Shown here piece after piece: positions 45,174 through 52,901 of a stretch of DNA of 64,000 nucleotides (its first letter is position 1; every line of letters starts with the position of its first letter). The DNA is from Streptomyces marianii (lineage in GTDB: Bacteria; Actinomycetota; Actinomycetes; Streptomycetales; Streptomycetaceae), in NCBI RefSeq assembly GCF_005795905.1, contig NZ_VAWE01000001.1:434001-498000 (forward strand), read 5' to 3'. Under the pieces are notes generated by a model, which saw only the letters and a list, made by a program, of their open reading frames with translations, was not told the origin of the DNA and did no database searches. The position numbers and the translations under genes are program-made.

Positions 45174-46391
45174 GTGCGCTGGAGACTCCCACTCGGACTG
45201 AGTCGCAACTTCCGGTTGCTCTGGTTCTCGGTGGTCGTCTCCGGCCTGGGCGACGGCATGCGCTACGTGGCCCTCCCCCTGCTCGCGTCGCACCTGACGT
45301 CGGACCCCCGCAAGATCGCCCTGGTGTTTCTGGCCGATCAGCTCCCCTGGCCCCTGGTCATGGTGGCCGCCGGGGTGACCGCGGACCGCTTCGACCGGCG
45401 CCGGATCATGGTGGCTCTGGACTCGGCGCGTGTCCTGGTCGCGGCATGGCTGGCCGTGATGGTGGGGCTGGAGCATGTGACACTGGCTGTGATCTGCGTC
45501 GCCACCGCGCTGTTGGATCTCGGGCAGAGGTTCTACCTCGGGGCGGCGGCCGGAATCGTCCCGATGACCGTGCGGCGGCTCGACCGGGACCGGGCGAACG
45601 CCGCGTTGGCCGGGGGGTCGGTGACCGCCACCCTCCTGCTGGGCAACCCCCTGGGCGCGCTCCTGTACGACATGCATCCGGTGCTGCCGTTCGGTGTCGA
45701 CGCGCTGTCGTTCCTCTGCTCCGCGGCACTCGTCTTCTCGATCCGCGGACGCTTCCGCGCCGAGCGGCCCCCCGAGAGCACCGGCCCGGTCGGGCACCTG
45801 CTGCTGCGGCAGTTCACCGACGGACTGCGCGCCCTGTGGAAGCAGCTCCTGCTGCGAAGGATCACGCTGCTGAGCGCCCTCTACGACATGGTCGGCATGT
45901 CGCAGGTGGCGATCGGCATCCTGTTCGCCCGGACCGAGCTCGGCCTGAGCGACACCGGCTTCGGCCTGCTGGTGGCGACGTTCGGTCTGGGCGCGCTGAT
46001 CGGCTCCGTGTTGGTGGGGCGCTGGGCGAACCGGTTCGGCAGGGGGCGCCTTCTGCTCGGGTCGCTGGTCATCGCTGCGGTGGCGTCACTGGGCCTCGGT
46101 CTGGTCGACGCATGGCTGCCGGCCGGGGTGTTCGTCCTGCTCTACGGTGCGTCGACGACCGCGTGGCGGGTCAACGCGACCACCGTGCGCCAGAACCTGG
46201 TGCCCAACCGTCTGCTGGGCCGGGTGACCATGACCCAGAAGCTGCTGGTGCGCTGCGGGGCGATCGTGGGCACGGTACTCGGCGGGCTGGTCGCCCACCA
46301 CTTCGGCCTGCGTACCGTGTTCCACGTCGGTGCCGTGCTCCTCCTCGCGGGCGTGGTCGCGGGCGGACGCCGCCTGGTGGCGAGGGCATAG
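45174..46391 (+). CDS. MFS transporter (enterobactin-exporter-like)
   Basis: A 405-residue, 12-helix major facilitator of the MFS_3/EntS-like group: start LSRNFRLLWFSVVVSGLGDG, VTADRFDRRRIMVALDSARV in loop 2-3, a basic central loop, and GFGLLVATFGLGALIGSVLVGRWANR in the second half. Proteins of this group export siderophores, macrolides or other small molecules. GTG 45174 has CAGGAG 8 bases upstream. It lies 138 bases before a second MFS gene on the same strand. Confidence 0.9.
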   Translation: MRWRLPLGLSRNFRLLWFSVVVSGLGDGMRYVALPLLASHLTSDPRKIALVFLADQLPWPLVMVAAGVTADRFDRRRIMVALDSARVLVAAWLAVMVGLEHVTLAVICVATALLDLGQRFYLGAAAGIVPMTVRRLDRDRANAALAGGSVTATLLLGNPLGALLYDMHPVLPFGVDALSFLCSAALVFSIRGRFRAERPPESTGPVGHLLLRQFTDGLRALWKQLLLRRITLLSALYDMVGMSQVAIGILFARTELGLSDTGFGLLVATFGLGALIGSVLVGRWANRFGRGRLLLGSLVIAAVASLGLGLVDAWLPAGVFVLLYGASTTAWRVNATTVRQNLVPNRLLGRVTMTQKLLVRCGAIVGTVLGGLVAHHFGLRTVFHVGAVLLLAGVVAGGRRLVARA

Positions 46392-46471
46392 GCCCCGCCG
46401 ACGGCCGGGCCGCGGCGGGCCTACCGGACCTCCGTGTCCCGGCCGGTGCACGACGGACCGGGGACGTAGTG

Positions 46472-46488
46472 TGTGACGGTGCGTCACA
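46472..46488. promoter_or_regulatory. Palindromic operator candidate before the second MFS gene
   Basis: TGTGACGGTGCGTCACA: perfect 7-base arms and a 3-base centre, 42-58 bases upstream of ATG 46530. The size and position fit a dimeric repressor site (TetR or MarR type). It covers the GTG that would otherwise be taken as the start. Confidence 0.6.
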
Positions 46489-46494
46489 AAGAGA

Positions 46495-46517
46495 GGTCCA
46501 CCAGGACACGGTGGACC
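46495..46517 (+). promoter_or_regulatory. Hairpin immediately before the ribosome site
   Basis: GGTCCACC, 7 bases, GGTGGACC. The stem ends right before the AGGAG of the MFS gene, so in the mRNA it could affect ribosome access. Confidence 0.45.
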
Positions 46518-46529
46518 AGGAGACAGACG

Positions 46530-48053
46530 ATGACGGTCGCCACGACCGCGCTCGGCATCTCCATGGTCTTCCTCGACGCCCTGATCGCGAATGTGGCCCT
46601 GCCGGACATCCAGCGGGACTTCGGCGTCGGCGAGTCGGGCCTGCAGTGGGTGGTCGCCGCCTACTCCATCGGTATGGCGGCCTCCATCATGGCCGGGGCC
46701 ACCGCGGCCGACCGGTTCGGCCGGAGGCGCCTGTTCGCCGGCAGCGTCACCGTGTTCACGGTGGCTTCCGTGGCCGCGGGACTGGCCCCCGGGCTCACCG
46801 CGCTGGCGATCGCGCGCACGATGCAGGGGATCGCCGCGGCCACCGTGACCGTGACCTCGTTGGCACTGGTGAGCGCCGCCTTCCGGAACGACGACGAGCG
46901 GGCTCAGGCCATCGGCTTGTGGATCGGTGTGGCGAACGTCGCGACCGCCTCGGGCCCCGTGATCGGCGGCGCACTGACCGAGACCTTCGGATGGCGTGCC
47001 GTCTTCATGGTCAACGTCCCGGTCGGGGCGCTCGTCCTGCTGTTGACCGGCTATGTCGCCGAGTCCCGTGAGCAGCGGGTCCGCGGGTTCGACATGGGCG
47101 GTCAGGTGCTGTTCGTCGTGGCGGTCGGCGCGCTCGCCTACGGGCTGATCCAGGGCCAGCAGCTCGGGTGGGGGTCGGTCGAGATCGTGACCCTGCTGAC
47201 CGTGGGCGTGGGGGGATGCGCCGTCTTCGCCTGGTACGAGTACCACCGCCGGGACCCGATGATGGACGTCCGCCTCTTCAGCCGCCGTGCCTACGCCGTG
47301 GGCATCGTCACGCTGTTCTCGGTGTTCTTCAGTGTGTACGGAATGCTGCTGGTGATCACGCAGTACTTCCAGAACGTGGAGGGTTACTCCCCGCAACGCG
47401 CCGGCCTGCTGATCCTCCCGCTCGCCCTGACCATCATGCTGCTTTCGCCCGTCGCGGGCCGGTTGTCCGCACGGTCCGGGCCACTGGTGGTCGCCCGGAC
47501 CGGCCAGCCGCTGCTGGTCGTCGGGCTCAGCGTCGTAGCAGTGGGGATGCCGGTCTCCGTGGGAGTCGTGATCGCGGGGTTGTTCCTCTCCGGCATCGGT
47601 GTCGCACTGGTCGCCACCCCGGTCACCGCCCTCGCCATGGAGTCGGTACCGGCGGACCGGTCCGGGATGGCCTCGGGCATCATCAGCGCCCAGCGGGCCG
47701 TCGGCTCGACGTTCGGCTTCGCGGTCCTCGGCAGCGTCCTGGCCGTCTGGCTGGGACACACGCTCAGCGACGATCTCCGCCAGGCGGTTCCGGATGCCTC
47801 GGCCCGCCGCGCGGTCGCCGACCGGATCGTCCAGGAGGCCAACCCCCATGCCTACGTCGCCGAGATCGGTCCCGGCCGGCCACTGCCCGCCCCCTCCCCC
47901 GGCATGCGTGAGGCCATCGCCGCGGCGGCGAAGCAGGACTTCGTGCAGGGGTGCCAGATCAGCGTCGGGGTCGGGGCGGCGATCTGCGCGGTACCCATGG
48001 TGCTGCTCTGGACGGGCGCCCGGCGGTACGGGGACCGTCGTGGGACACCGTGA
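46530..48053 (+). CDS. MFS drug exporter (DHA2, EmrB/QacA type)
   Basis: A 507-residue, 14-helix transporter. Helix 1 reads ALGISMVFLDALIANVALPDIQRDFGV with the DHA2 Asp (LDxxIxNVALP), motif A is GATAADRFGRRRLF, and motif C is ASGPVIGGALTETFGWRAVFMVNVP. It should use the proton gradient to pump out drugs or metabolites. ATG 46530 is chosen over GTG 46473 because AGGAG lies 8 bases before it and a palindrome covers the earlier start. The next regulator, a TetR gene at 48414, is convergent. Confidence 0.9.
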   Translation: MTVATTALGISMVFLDALIANVALPDIQRDFGVGESGLQWVVAAYSIGMAASIMAGATAADRFGRRRLFAGSVTVFTVASVAAGLAPGLTALAIARTMQGIAAATVTVTSLALVSAAFRNDDERAQAIGLWIGVANVATASGPVIGGALTETFGWRAVFMVNVPVGALVLLLTGYVAESREQRVRGFDMGGQVLFVVAVGALAYGLIQGQQLGWGSVEIVTLLTVGVGGCAVFAWYEYHRRDPMMDVRLFSRRAYAVGIVTLFSVFFSVYGMLLVITQYFQNVEGYSPQRAGLLILPLALTIMLLSPVAGRLSARSGPLVVARTGQPLLVVGLSVVAVGMPVSVGVVIAGLFLSGIGVALVATPVTALAMESVPADRSGMASGIISAQRAVGSTFGFAVLGSVLAVWLGHTLSDDLRQAVPDASARRAVADRIVQEANPHAYVAEIGPGRPLPAPSPGMREAIAAAAKQDFVQGCQISVGVGAAICAVPMVLLWTGARRYGDRRGTP

Positions 48054-48413
48054 GTGCCCGCGCGCCGGGCCGTTCCGCCGCGTCGGATCGCGGTCCGACA
48101 CCCAACGCCGCCACCTCGCCCACGACATCCACGGCGATCCTGACGTCCATGAACGACACCGTCCAGCCGGGTGCTCGGGGGCCACTTCCGGCTGTACGCG
48201 TTGCGGTTCCGCTCCGCGGCGGGCCCCCTCGGCCACGACCCCGACGGCAACCGCACCTCGGCGAGCCTCGCCGGCACCCGGTCTGCGGCGGGACGAATGG
48301 GCCTTGTCGCCCCGAGAAGGTCAGGCCGGGCACGTGGCCTCGTTCCGCTTCGCAGAAGGAAGTGGTGTTCGGGACTTCGCCGTTGCGGCCGGGGCCCACA
48401 GCGCAGTGACGGA
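48054..48413 (+). other. 360-base stretch with no convincing gene
   Basis: It lies between the convergent MFS and TetR genes. Frames are open but show no conserved motif and differ in quality along their length. No strong hairpin was found by eye. Confidence 0.35.
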
Positions 48414-49100
48414 TCAGCGTTGCAACCACTCGTCGAGAAGCGCGGCTTCGGCGTTGCTGAGATGGGGCAGTTCGGGGACGAGAGTGCGGAAGGCCACGAC
48501 GACGGCCGCCGGATCCCGGGCGGGGACAGCGGGCTCGTCCACCAGGATGGCGCGGGTGATCGCGTCGAAGACGGCGTCGGCCAGGTGGGGGTCGCTCCGC
48601 CCCGGCGGCAGGGTGAGCAGGGTGTGGACGGCTCCGACGCCCGCCGAGCGGATGAGGTTGACGGCGCGCTCCTCGCTCACCCGAAGCCGTCCGGCGGCGG
48701 CGATTCGGTGGACACGCTCGGCGAGGACCCGCACACCCTCGGCCTGAGCCGGGGTGTCACGTGCACGGGCCGGGTCGAGCAACAGGCCGAAGACGTACGG
48801 ATTGGCCAGCCCGAAGCTGATCTGCAGGTTCCATCCGGCGCGGAGGTCTTCCACGGGGTCGCCGGAGGGTGCGGTGGTCTGCTTGCCCGCCACGTGTTCG
48901 GCGAAGACGTGCTCCGCGGCGGCGTCCAGCAGATCGCCCTTGTCCTGGAAGATCCGGTAAAGCGCAGGAGGCTGCAGCCCGGCCTCATGAGCGACCCGGC
49001 GCGTGGTCACCGCGGCCGGCCCTTGCTCACGCAGCAGGCCGGCCGCAGCTTTCACGATGCGGTCCCGGGTGATGTCGCGCCGCTGCGTGTTCGATGCCAT
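48414..49100 (-). CDS. TetR-family transcriptional repressor
   Basis: 228 residues. The DNA-binding domain is residues about 8-55: RDRIVKAAAGLLREQGPAAVTTRRVAHEAGLQPPALYRIFQDKGDLLDAA. The rest is the helical ligand and dimer domain (FGLANPYVFGLLLDPA, IRSAGVGAVHTLLTLPPG). ATG 49100 is used; ATG 49130 is in frame but would start within the operator region. It is divergent from an SDR gene, and a perfect dyad lies 13-35 bases in front of the gene, so it probably represses itself and the SDR gene. Confidence 0.92.
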   Translation of the reverse strand: MASNTQRRDITRDRIVKAAAGLLREQGPAAVTTRRVAHEAGLQPPALYRIFQDKGDLLDAAAEHVFAEHVAGKQTTAPSGDPVEDLRAGWNLQISFGLANPYVFGLLLDPARARDTPAQAEGVRVLAERVHRIAAAGRLRVSEERAVNLIRSAGVGAVHTLLTLPPGRSDPHLADAVFDAITRAILVDEPAVPARDPAAVVVAFRTLVPELPHLSNAEAALLDEWLQR

Positions 49101-49112
49101 GGAGACGATGGT

Positions 49113-49135
49113 ATCGCTTACGCGTGACAAGCGAT
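49113..49135. promoter_or_regulatory. Likely TetR operator
   Basis: ATCGCTT, 9 bases, AAGCGAT: perfect 7-base arms, spacing suited to a TetR dimer, in the 197-base gap between the divergent TetR and SDR genes. A second, looser repeat (GATGGTATCG and CGATACCACCATC) surrounds it. Confidence 0.7.
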
Positions 49136-49297
49136 GCTTCCACCGATACCACCATCTCTCCGCTACCCAGGTTCCCTCGACTCAACTGGTGGAACGGCCA
49201 GATCGTGGCCAGGTGGGTACGCGGCTTGCGTCCATCGGAATTATCATTGATAACGTAGATTCAGTTCCATTGGAAACGCATGAGATGGGAGCCACCA

Positions 49298-50161
49298 GTG
49301 CTGATCATCACGGGAGCCACCGGCCGCCTCGGGGCGCTGATCGTCAACCGCCTCCTGGAGCGGCTGCCGGCCGACAGGATCGGCGTCAGCGTCCGCGATG
49401 CGAGCAGGGCCGCCGAGTTCGCCGAGCGCGGCGTCCGCGTCCGGGCGGGGGACTTCACCGAACCCGACAGTCTGAAGCACGCCTTCGAAGGCGCCGAGCG
49501 TGTCCTGGTCGTCTCCGCGGCCATCCGGGGCGGCGCCGCGTTGGCCGCCAACAGCGCCGCCGTCGACGCGGCACGGGAAGCGGGCGCCCGAAGCATCCTC
49601 TACACCAGCCACCAGGCAGCCTCTCCCACGTCGCTCTTCCCGCCGCAGCAGGTCCACGCAGCCACCGAGGAGCACCTCGAGCGGCAAGGGGTCCCCTACA
49701 CCGCCCTTCGCAACGGGTTCTACGCCTCCACCTTGGAGCCCTACATCGGCGCGGCACTGGAGACGGGCACCCTCGCCGTGCCGCAGGACGGCCCGGTGTC
49801 CTGGACGGCCCACGAGGACCTGGCGGAGGCGGCGGCCCTGGCGCTGGCCGAAGAGGGAGCACTCGAAGGGATCACCCGGCCGCTGACAGCCCGCCACGCG
49901 CTGGACTTCGCCGACGTCGCCGAAATGCTCGGACGCATCACCGGCCGGACGATCACGCGAGTCGTCATGGACGACGACGACTGGATATCCGCAGCAGTCG
50001 CCGGCGGGATGCCGCGGCCGGCTGCGGAGTTCGCCTTGACGATGTTCGCCGCGTCGCGCAACGGCGAGTTCAACGTCACCGACCCCACACTCGGAACCGC
50101 CATCGGCCGTCCCGCGAGGACCGTCCACGAGGCCCTGGAGGCCCTCGTACGCTCCCGGTGA
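49298..50161 (+). CDS. NAD(P)-binding atypical SDR (NmrA/quinone-oxidoreductase-like)
   Basis: 287 residues with a Rossmann start (LIITGATGRLGALIVNRLLE; GATGRLG at 6-12) and the pattern DASRAAEFAERGVRVRAGDFTEPDSL, AARSILYTSHQAA, RNGFYASTLEPY and VSWTAHEDLAEAAALAL. This is the QorB/NmrA group of atypical short-chain dehydrogenases that bind NADP(H) and act as quinone reductases or redox sensors. It has no catalytic YxxxK pair in the usual place. GTG 49298 has GGGAG 6-10 bases upstream; ATG 49280 is possible. Probably repressed by the divergent TetR protein. Confidence 0.9.
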   Translation: MLIITGATGRLGALIVNRLLERLPADRIGVSVRDASRAAEFAERGVRVRAGDFTEPDSLKHAFEGAERVLVVSAAIRGGAALAANSAAVDAAREAGARSILYTSHQAASPTSLFPPQQVHAATEEHLERQGVPYTALRNGFYASTLEPYIGAALETGTLAVPQDGPVSWTAHEDLAEAAALALAEEGALEGITRPLTARHALDFADVAEMLGRITGRTITRVVMDDDDWISAAVAGGMPRPAAEFALTMFAASRNGEFNVTDPTLGTAIGRPARTVHEALEALVRSR

Positions 50162-50472
50162 ACCCACCGGCCCCGGGGGCCGGGCGGGTCGGCATCGCCG
50201 CCGCGCCACCCGCCAGGCCCGGCGACGGCGGCCGGACCCGGCCCTGCGGGCGACACCGAAACATGCCGATTCCGACGGGACCGTCCCGGCCAACCTCCCC
50301 GACGGACGGTCCGCAGCGGCGGTGGACCCGGTGTGGCCGACGCGCCGTCCCGGCCGTGGTGTCGGCGGCATCGCGGATCGCGGCGGACGTGGACGGCCCT
50401 CCACCAGATCCTGGCCGAGGGCCGCCCACGGGCCCGCACCGGGCACGCCGACGGGCAGGCACCCTGCTTGGT
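50162..50472 (+). other. 311-base gap with no convincing gene
   Basis: It lies between the convergent SDR and DtxR genes. It is GC-rich with open but non-conserved frames. I see no clear terminator. Confidence 0.3.
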
Positions 50473-51165
50473 TCAGGGCTTGGCCACGAAGACGTGCGCG
50501 GCGGTCGGCACGGGGAGTTCGGCGGTCACCCGGCCGTTGCCGACCGTCACGCCGCCGGGCGACGACGTCACGCTCACGACCGCGCCGGGCCGCAGTCCGG
50601 CGTACCGCACGGCGTGTATCAGCCGGGAGTCGGTCTGAACCGGTTCCCCGATGCGGTGTACGACCGCGCTGACGCCGTCCGGCCCGGTCTTCAGGTCGCT
50701 GAGGCTGACCGTGGTGCCGGCGTGGGGCGGATCGGCGGCGCCTTCCTCACCGAGCTCGGCGAGGCCCGGGATCGGGTTGCCGTACGGCGAGTGTGTCGGA
50801 TGCCGCAGCAGTTTCAGGACGCGGCGTTCGACGGCCTCGCTCATCACATGCTCCCAACGGCATGCCTCGGCGTGGATCTGCTCCCACTCCAGCCCGAGCA
50901 CGTCGAGGAGCAGGCACTCCGCGAGCCGGTGCTTGCGCATGACACGCACGGCGAGTCGGCGACCCTCGTCGCTCAGCTCGAGGTGCCGGTCGCCGGCGAC
51001 GCGCAACAGGCCGTTGCGCTCCATGCGGGCGACGGTCTGGCTGACCGTCGGGCCGCTGTGCCGCAGGCGCTCGGCGATGCGGGCGCGCAGCGGGACCGCG
51101 CCTTCCTCCTCGAGCTCCAGGAGAGTGCGGAGGTACATCTCCGTGGTGTCGATGAGTCGGGACAT
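50473..51165 (-). CDS. DtxR/IdeR-family metal-dependent regulator
   Basis: 230 residues with all three domains: winged helix (1-73: TTEMYLRTLLELEEEGAVPL, SGPTVSQTVARMERNGLL), the metal and dimer domain (74-140), and a C-terminal SH3-like domain (from about 150). Every metal ligand of DtxR is present at the same numbering: Met10, Cys102, Glu105 and His106 for the primary site; His79, Glu83 and His98 for the ancillary site. This is the full iron-sensor set rather than the manganese type. With Fe2+ it should repress iron-uptake genes. It lies 8 bases after the PEBP-like gene, forming an operon with it. Confidence 0.95.
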   Translation of the reverse strand: MSRLIDTTEMYLRTLLELEEEGAVPLRARIAERLRHSGPTVSQTVARMERNGLLRVAGDRHLELSDEGRRLAVRVMRKHRLAECLLLDVLGLEWEQIHAEACRWEHVMSEAVERRVLKLLRHPTHSPYGNPIPGLAELGEEGAADPPHAGTTVSLSDLKTGPDGVSAVVHRIGEPVQTDSRLIHAVRYAGLRPGAVVSVTSSPGGVTVGNGRVTAELPVPTAAHVFVAKP

Positions 51166-51173
51166 GCCGGACG

Positions 51174-51707
51174 TCAGGCGGGCGTCTCGGCGGTGACGGT
51201 CAGCACCGCGCGGCCGAGGGTGTGACCGGCCATGGTGAAGCCGAGGACGGCCGGGGTGGCATCGGCGGGGACGCCTATGGAGGCGACGTCGAGGGCGTGC
51301 ACCACGACGAAGTAGCGGTGCGGGCCGTGCCCGGCCGGCGGGGCGGCGCCGATGTAGCGGGCCAGGCGGGCGTCGTTGGGCAGTTGGAAGGCACCTTCCG
51401 GCAGGCCCGCGCCGGTGTCGTCGCCTGCGCCCTCGGGCAGCTCGGTGACCGTGGCGGGGATGTCGGCCACCGCCCAGTGCCAGAACCCGGACCCGGTGGG
51501 AGCGTCGGGGTCGTAGACGGTGACGGCATAGCCCTCGGTGCCGTCGGGAGCGCCACTCCAGGACAGCTGCGGGGAGATGTCCTTCCCGCCGGGCAGGGCG
51601 GAGGCGTGCTGCTCCGGCGGCCAGGCGGCCCCGTCGGTGACGGTGGCGCTGGTGACGGCGAAGGAGGCCGCTTCGGGGAGGCGGGCGAAGGGGTCGTTGG
51701 CGTGCAT
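51174..51707 (-). CDS. YbhB/YbcL-family (PEBP/Raf-kinase-inhibitor-like) protein
   Basis: A 177-residue PEBP-fold protein: ISPQLSWSGAPDGTEGYAVTVYDPDAPTGSGFWHWAVADIPATVTELPEG carries the conserved DPDAP and (F/W)HW motifs of the ligand pocket; GHGPHRYFVVVHALDV is the second conserved block (GPPxG..HRY). It is cytoplasmic. Bacterial members bind phospholipid-like or nucleotide anions; their role is unclear. GAGGAACC lies 7-14 bases before ATG 51707. First gene of a pair with the iron regulator. Confidence 0.92.
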   Translation of the reverse strand: MHANDPFARLPEAASFAVTSATVTDGAAWPPEQHASALPGGKDISPQLSWSGAPDGTEGYAVTVYDPDAPTGSGFWHWAVADIPATVTELPEGAGDDTGAGLPEGAFQLPNDARLARYIGAAPPAGHGPHRYFVVVHALDVASIGVPADATPAVLGFTMAGHTLGRAVLTVTAETPA

Positions 51708-51829
51708 CGCGTCGGTTCCTCTCAGAGCTGTGTGCTGGGGGTGGCGGTACGGCCGGCCATCGGGCCCCGAGGGCGACGGAACGACACCCGTCGGCGCCCT
51801 ACCGACCATCACCAAATCGACAGTAACAC

Positions 51830-51845
51830 AGATAATCGATTATCT
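51830..51845. promoter_or_regulatory. Perfect 16-base palindrome between PEBP and GntR genes
   Basis: AGATAATCGATTATCT is fully self-complementary, AT-rich in a GC-rich genome, and lies 23 bases before the GntR start and 122 bases from the PEBP start. It is a strong candidate GntR operator. It differs from the classical DtxR box, but iron boxes are also AT-rich, so DtxR binding should be tested too. Confidence 0.7.
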
Positions 51846-51868
51846 ATCACATCGTCTATGCTGTGGAC

Positions 51869-52549
51869 ATGACTCGTACGGCTCCCAGCTCGGCCCCCGC
51901 CGGGAAGCAGATGCTCTCCGAACAGGTCTACGCACACCTGCGCGACGCGATCCTTCGCGGTGACCACGCCCCTGGCGACCCGCTGAAACCGCAGGACCTC
52001 GCCAAGGAACAGGGCGTAAGTCTGGCCGTCGTACGCGAGGCGCTCGTACGGGTGGTCGGCGAGGGCCTCGCCGACCGCCTGCCCAACCGCGGCTTCGCCG
52101 TCCCGGCCTGTTCCGACCGCCGCTGGCAGGAGATCGCGGAGGCCCGCCGGACCGTCGAACCCGTCGTACTGCGGATGTCCATCGAGCGCGGGGACGTCGA
52201 CTGGGAGGCTCGTGTGCGCGCCGCCCACCACCGCCTGGCCCGCACCCCGGCGTACCTGCCGGAGGAGGGCGAGTACTACAGCAGCGCGTGGTCCGAGGCC
52301 CACCGGGTCTTCCACCGAACGCTGCTGGAGGGCTGCGGCAACCCCGTCCTGCTCCAGACGTTCGACCGGATGTGGACCGCGAGCGAACTGGCACGCCGCT
52401 GGTCGGCGCACCGCAACCCCGGCCGGGACGGGGCCCTGGAGCATCGCCGGCTGGAGGAGGCGGCACTGGCCCGCGACGCCGACGCCGCGTCCGAGCTCCT
52501 CATCCGGCACCTCACCCAGACCGCGGACGTCATGGCCGACCCCATGTGA
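51869..52549 (+). CDS. GntR-family regulator, FadR (FCD) subfamily
   Basis: 226 residues. The winged helix reads MLSEQVYAHLRDAILRGDHAPGDPL, VSLAVVREALVRVVGEGLADRLPNRGFAV. The FCD helical ligand domain follows, with the metal-site pattern RRTVEPVVLRMS (Asp/Glu position), FHRTLLEGCGNPVLLQTFDRMW and EHRRLEEAALARDADAASELLIRHL, which supplies the His residues. These regulators sense small carboxylates. ATG 51869 is used; GTG 51863 is possible. No ribosome site is visible, so the mRNA may be leaderless. Likely autoregulated at the palindrome. Confidence 0.9.
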   Translation: MTRTAPSSAPAGKQMLSEQVYAHLRDAILRGDHAPGDPLKPQDLAKEQGVSLAVVREALVRVVGEGLADRLPNRGFAVPACSDRRWQEIAEARRTVEPVVLRMSIERGDVDWEARVRAAHHRLARTPAYLPEEGEYYSSAWSEAHRVFHRTLLEGCGNPVLLQTFDRMWTASELARRWSAHRNPGRDGALEHRRLEEAALARDADAASELLIRHLTQTADVMADPM

Positions 52550-52901
52550 AGGTCGGTCAGGAATCACCGAACAGATCGCGGTCACACAACGAACCCGGGC
52601 GGTCGACCGGGTCCACCGGGCCCGAACCGTTCACGCGTACGCCGACACCGAGGTGTCGGCGTACGCGTGAACGGTTCGTCGCGGTCCGCCGAGTTCCGGT
52701 CGGTAGGCGCCTGGGCTCACCGGGTCAGAGGCCTCGTCCTCTCACATCTCCGCATCGCGGGCGAGCTCGGCGATGTCATCTGCACCGGACGGCGCCGCCC
52801 GTGGCCTGCGCCCTCTGGCACCACTCCACGCGCGTAGCTCCGAGAAGGTCCCCGATGGAGCACGTGCGTTTCCCTCCTCTTCCTTCCGCAGGCCACCGTC
52901 G
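52550..52901 (+). other. 352-base gap holding a long terminator, otherwise no gene
   Basis: Beyond the hairpin at 52623-52678, the rest shows no conserved frame on either strand. Confidence 0.4.
52623..52678. terminator. Long perfect inverted repeat, two-way terminator
   Basis: Two perfect 27-base arms separated by 2 bases, 74 bases after the GntR stop and 224 bases beyond the stop of the convergent RICIN gene. Its length exceeds most terminators in the window. Confidence 0.75.

Noticed and set aside
46473..46529. GTG 46473 as start of the DHA2 exporter
   Set aside because: It lies inside a perfect palindrome and lacks a good ribosome site, whereas ATG 46530 has AGGAG at the right spacing.
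49003..51225. 740-codon plus-strand frame
   Set aside because: It crosses the SDR gene in another frame and is antisense to TetR and DtxR.
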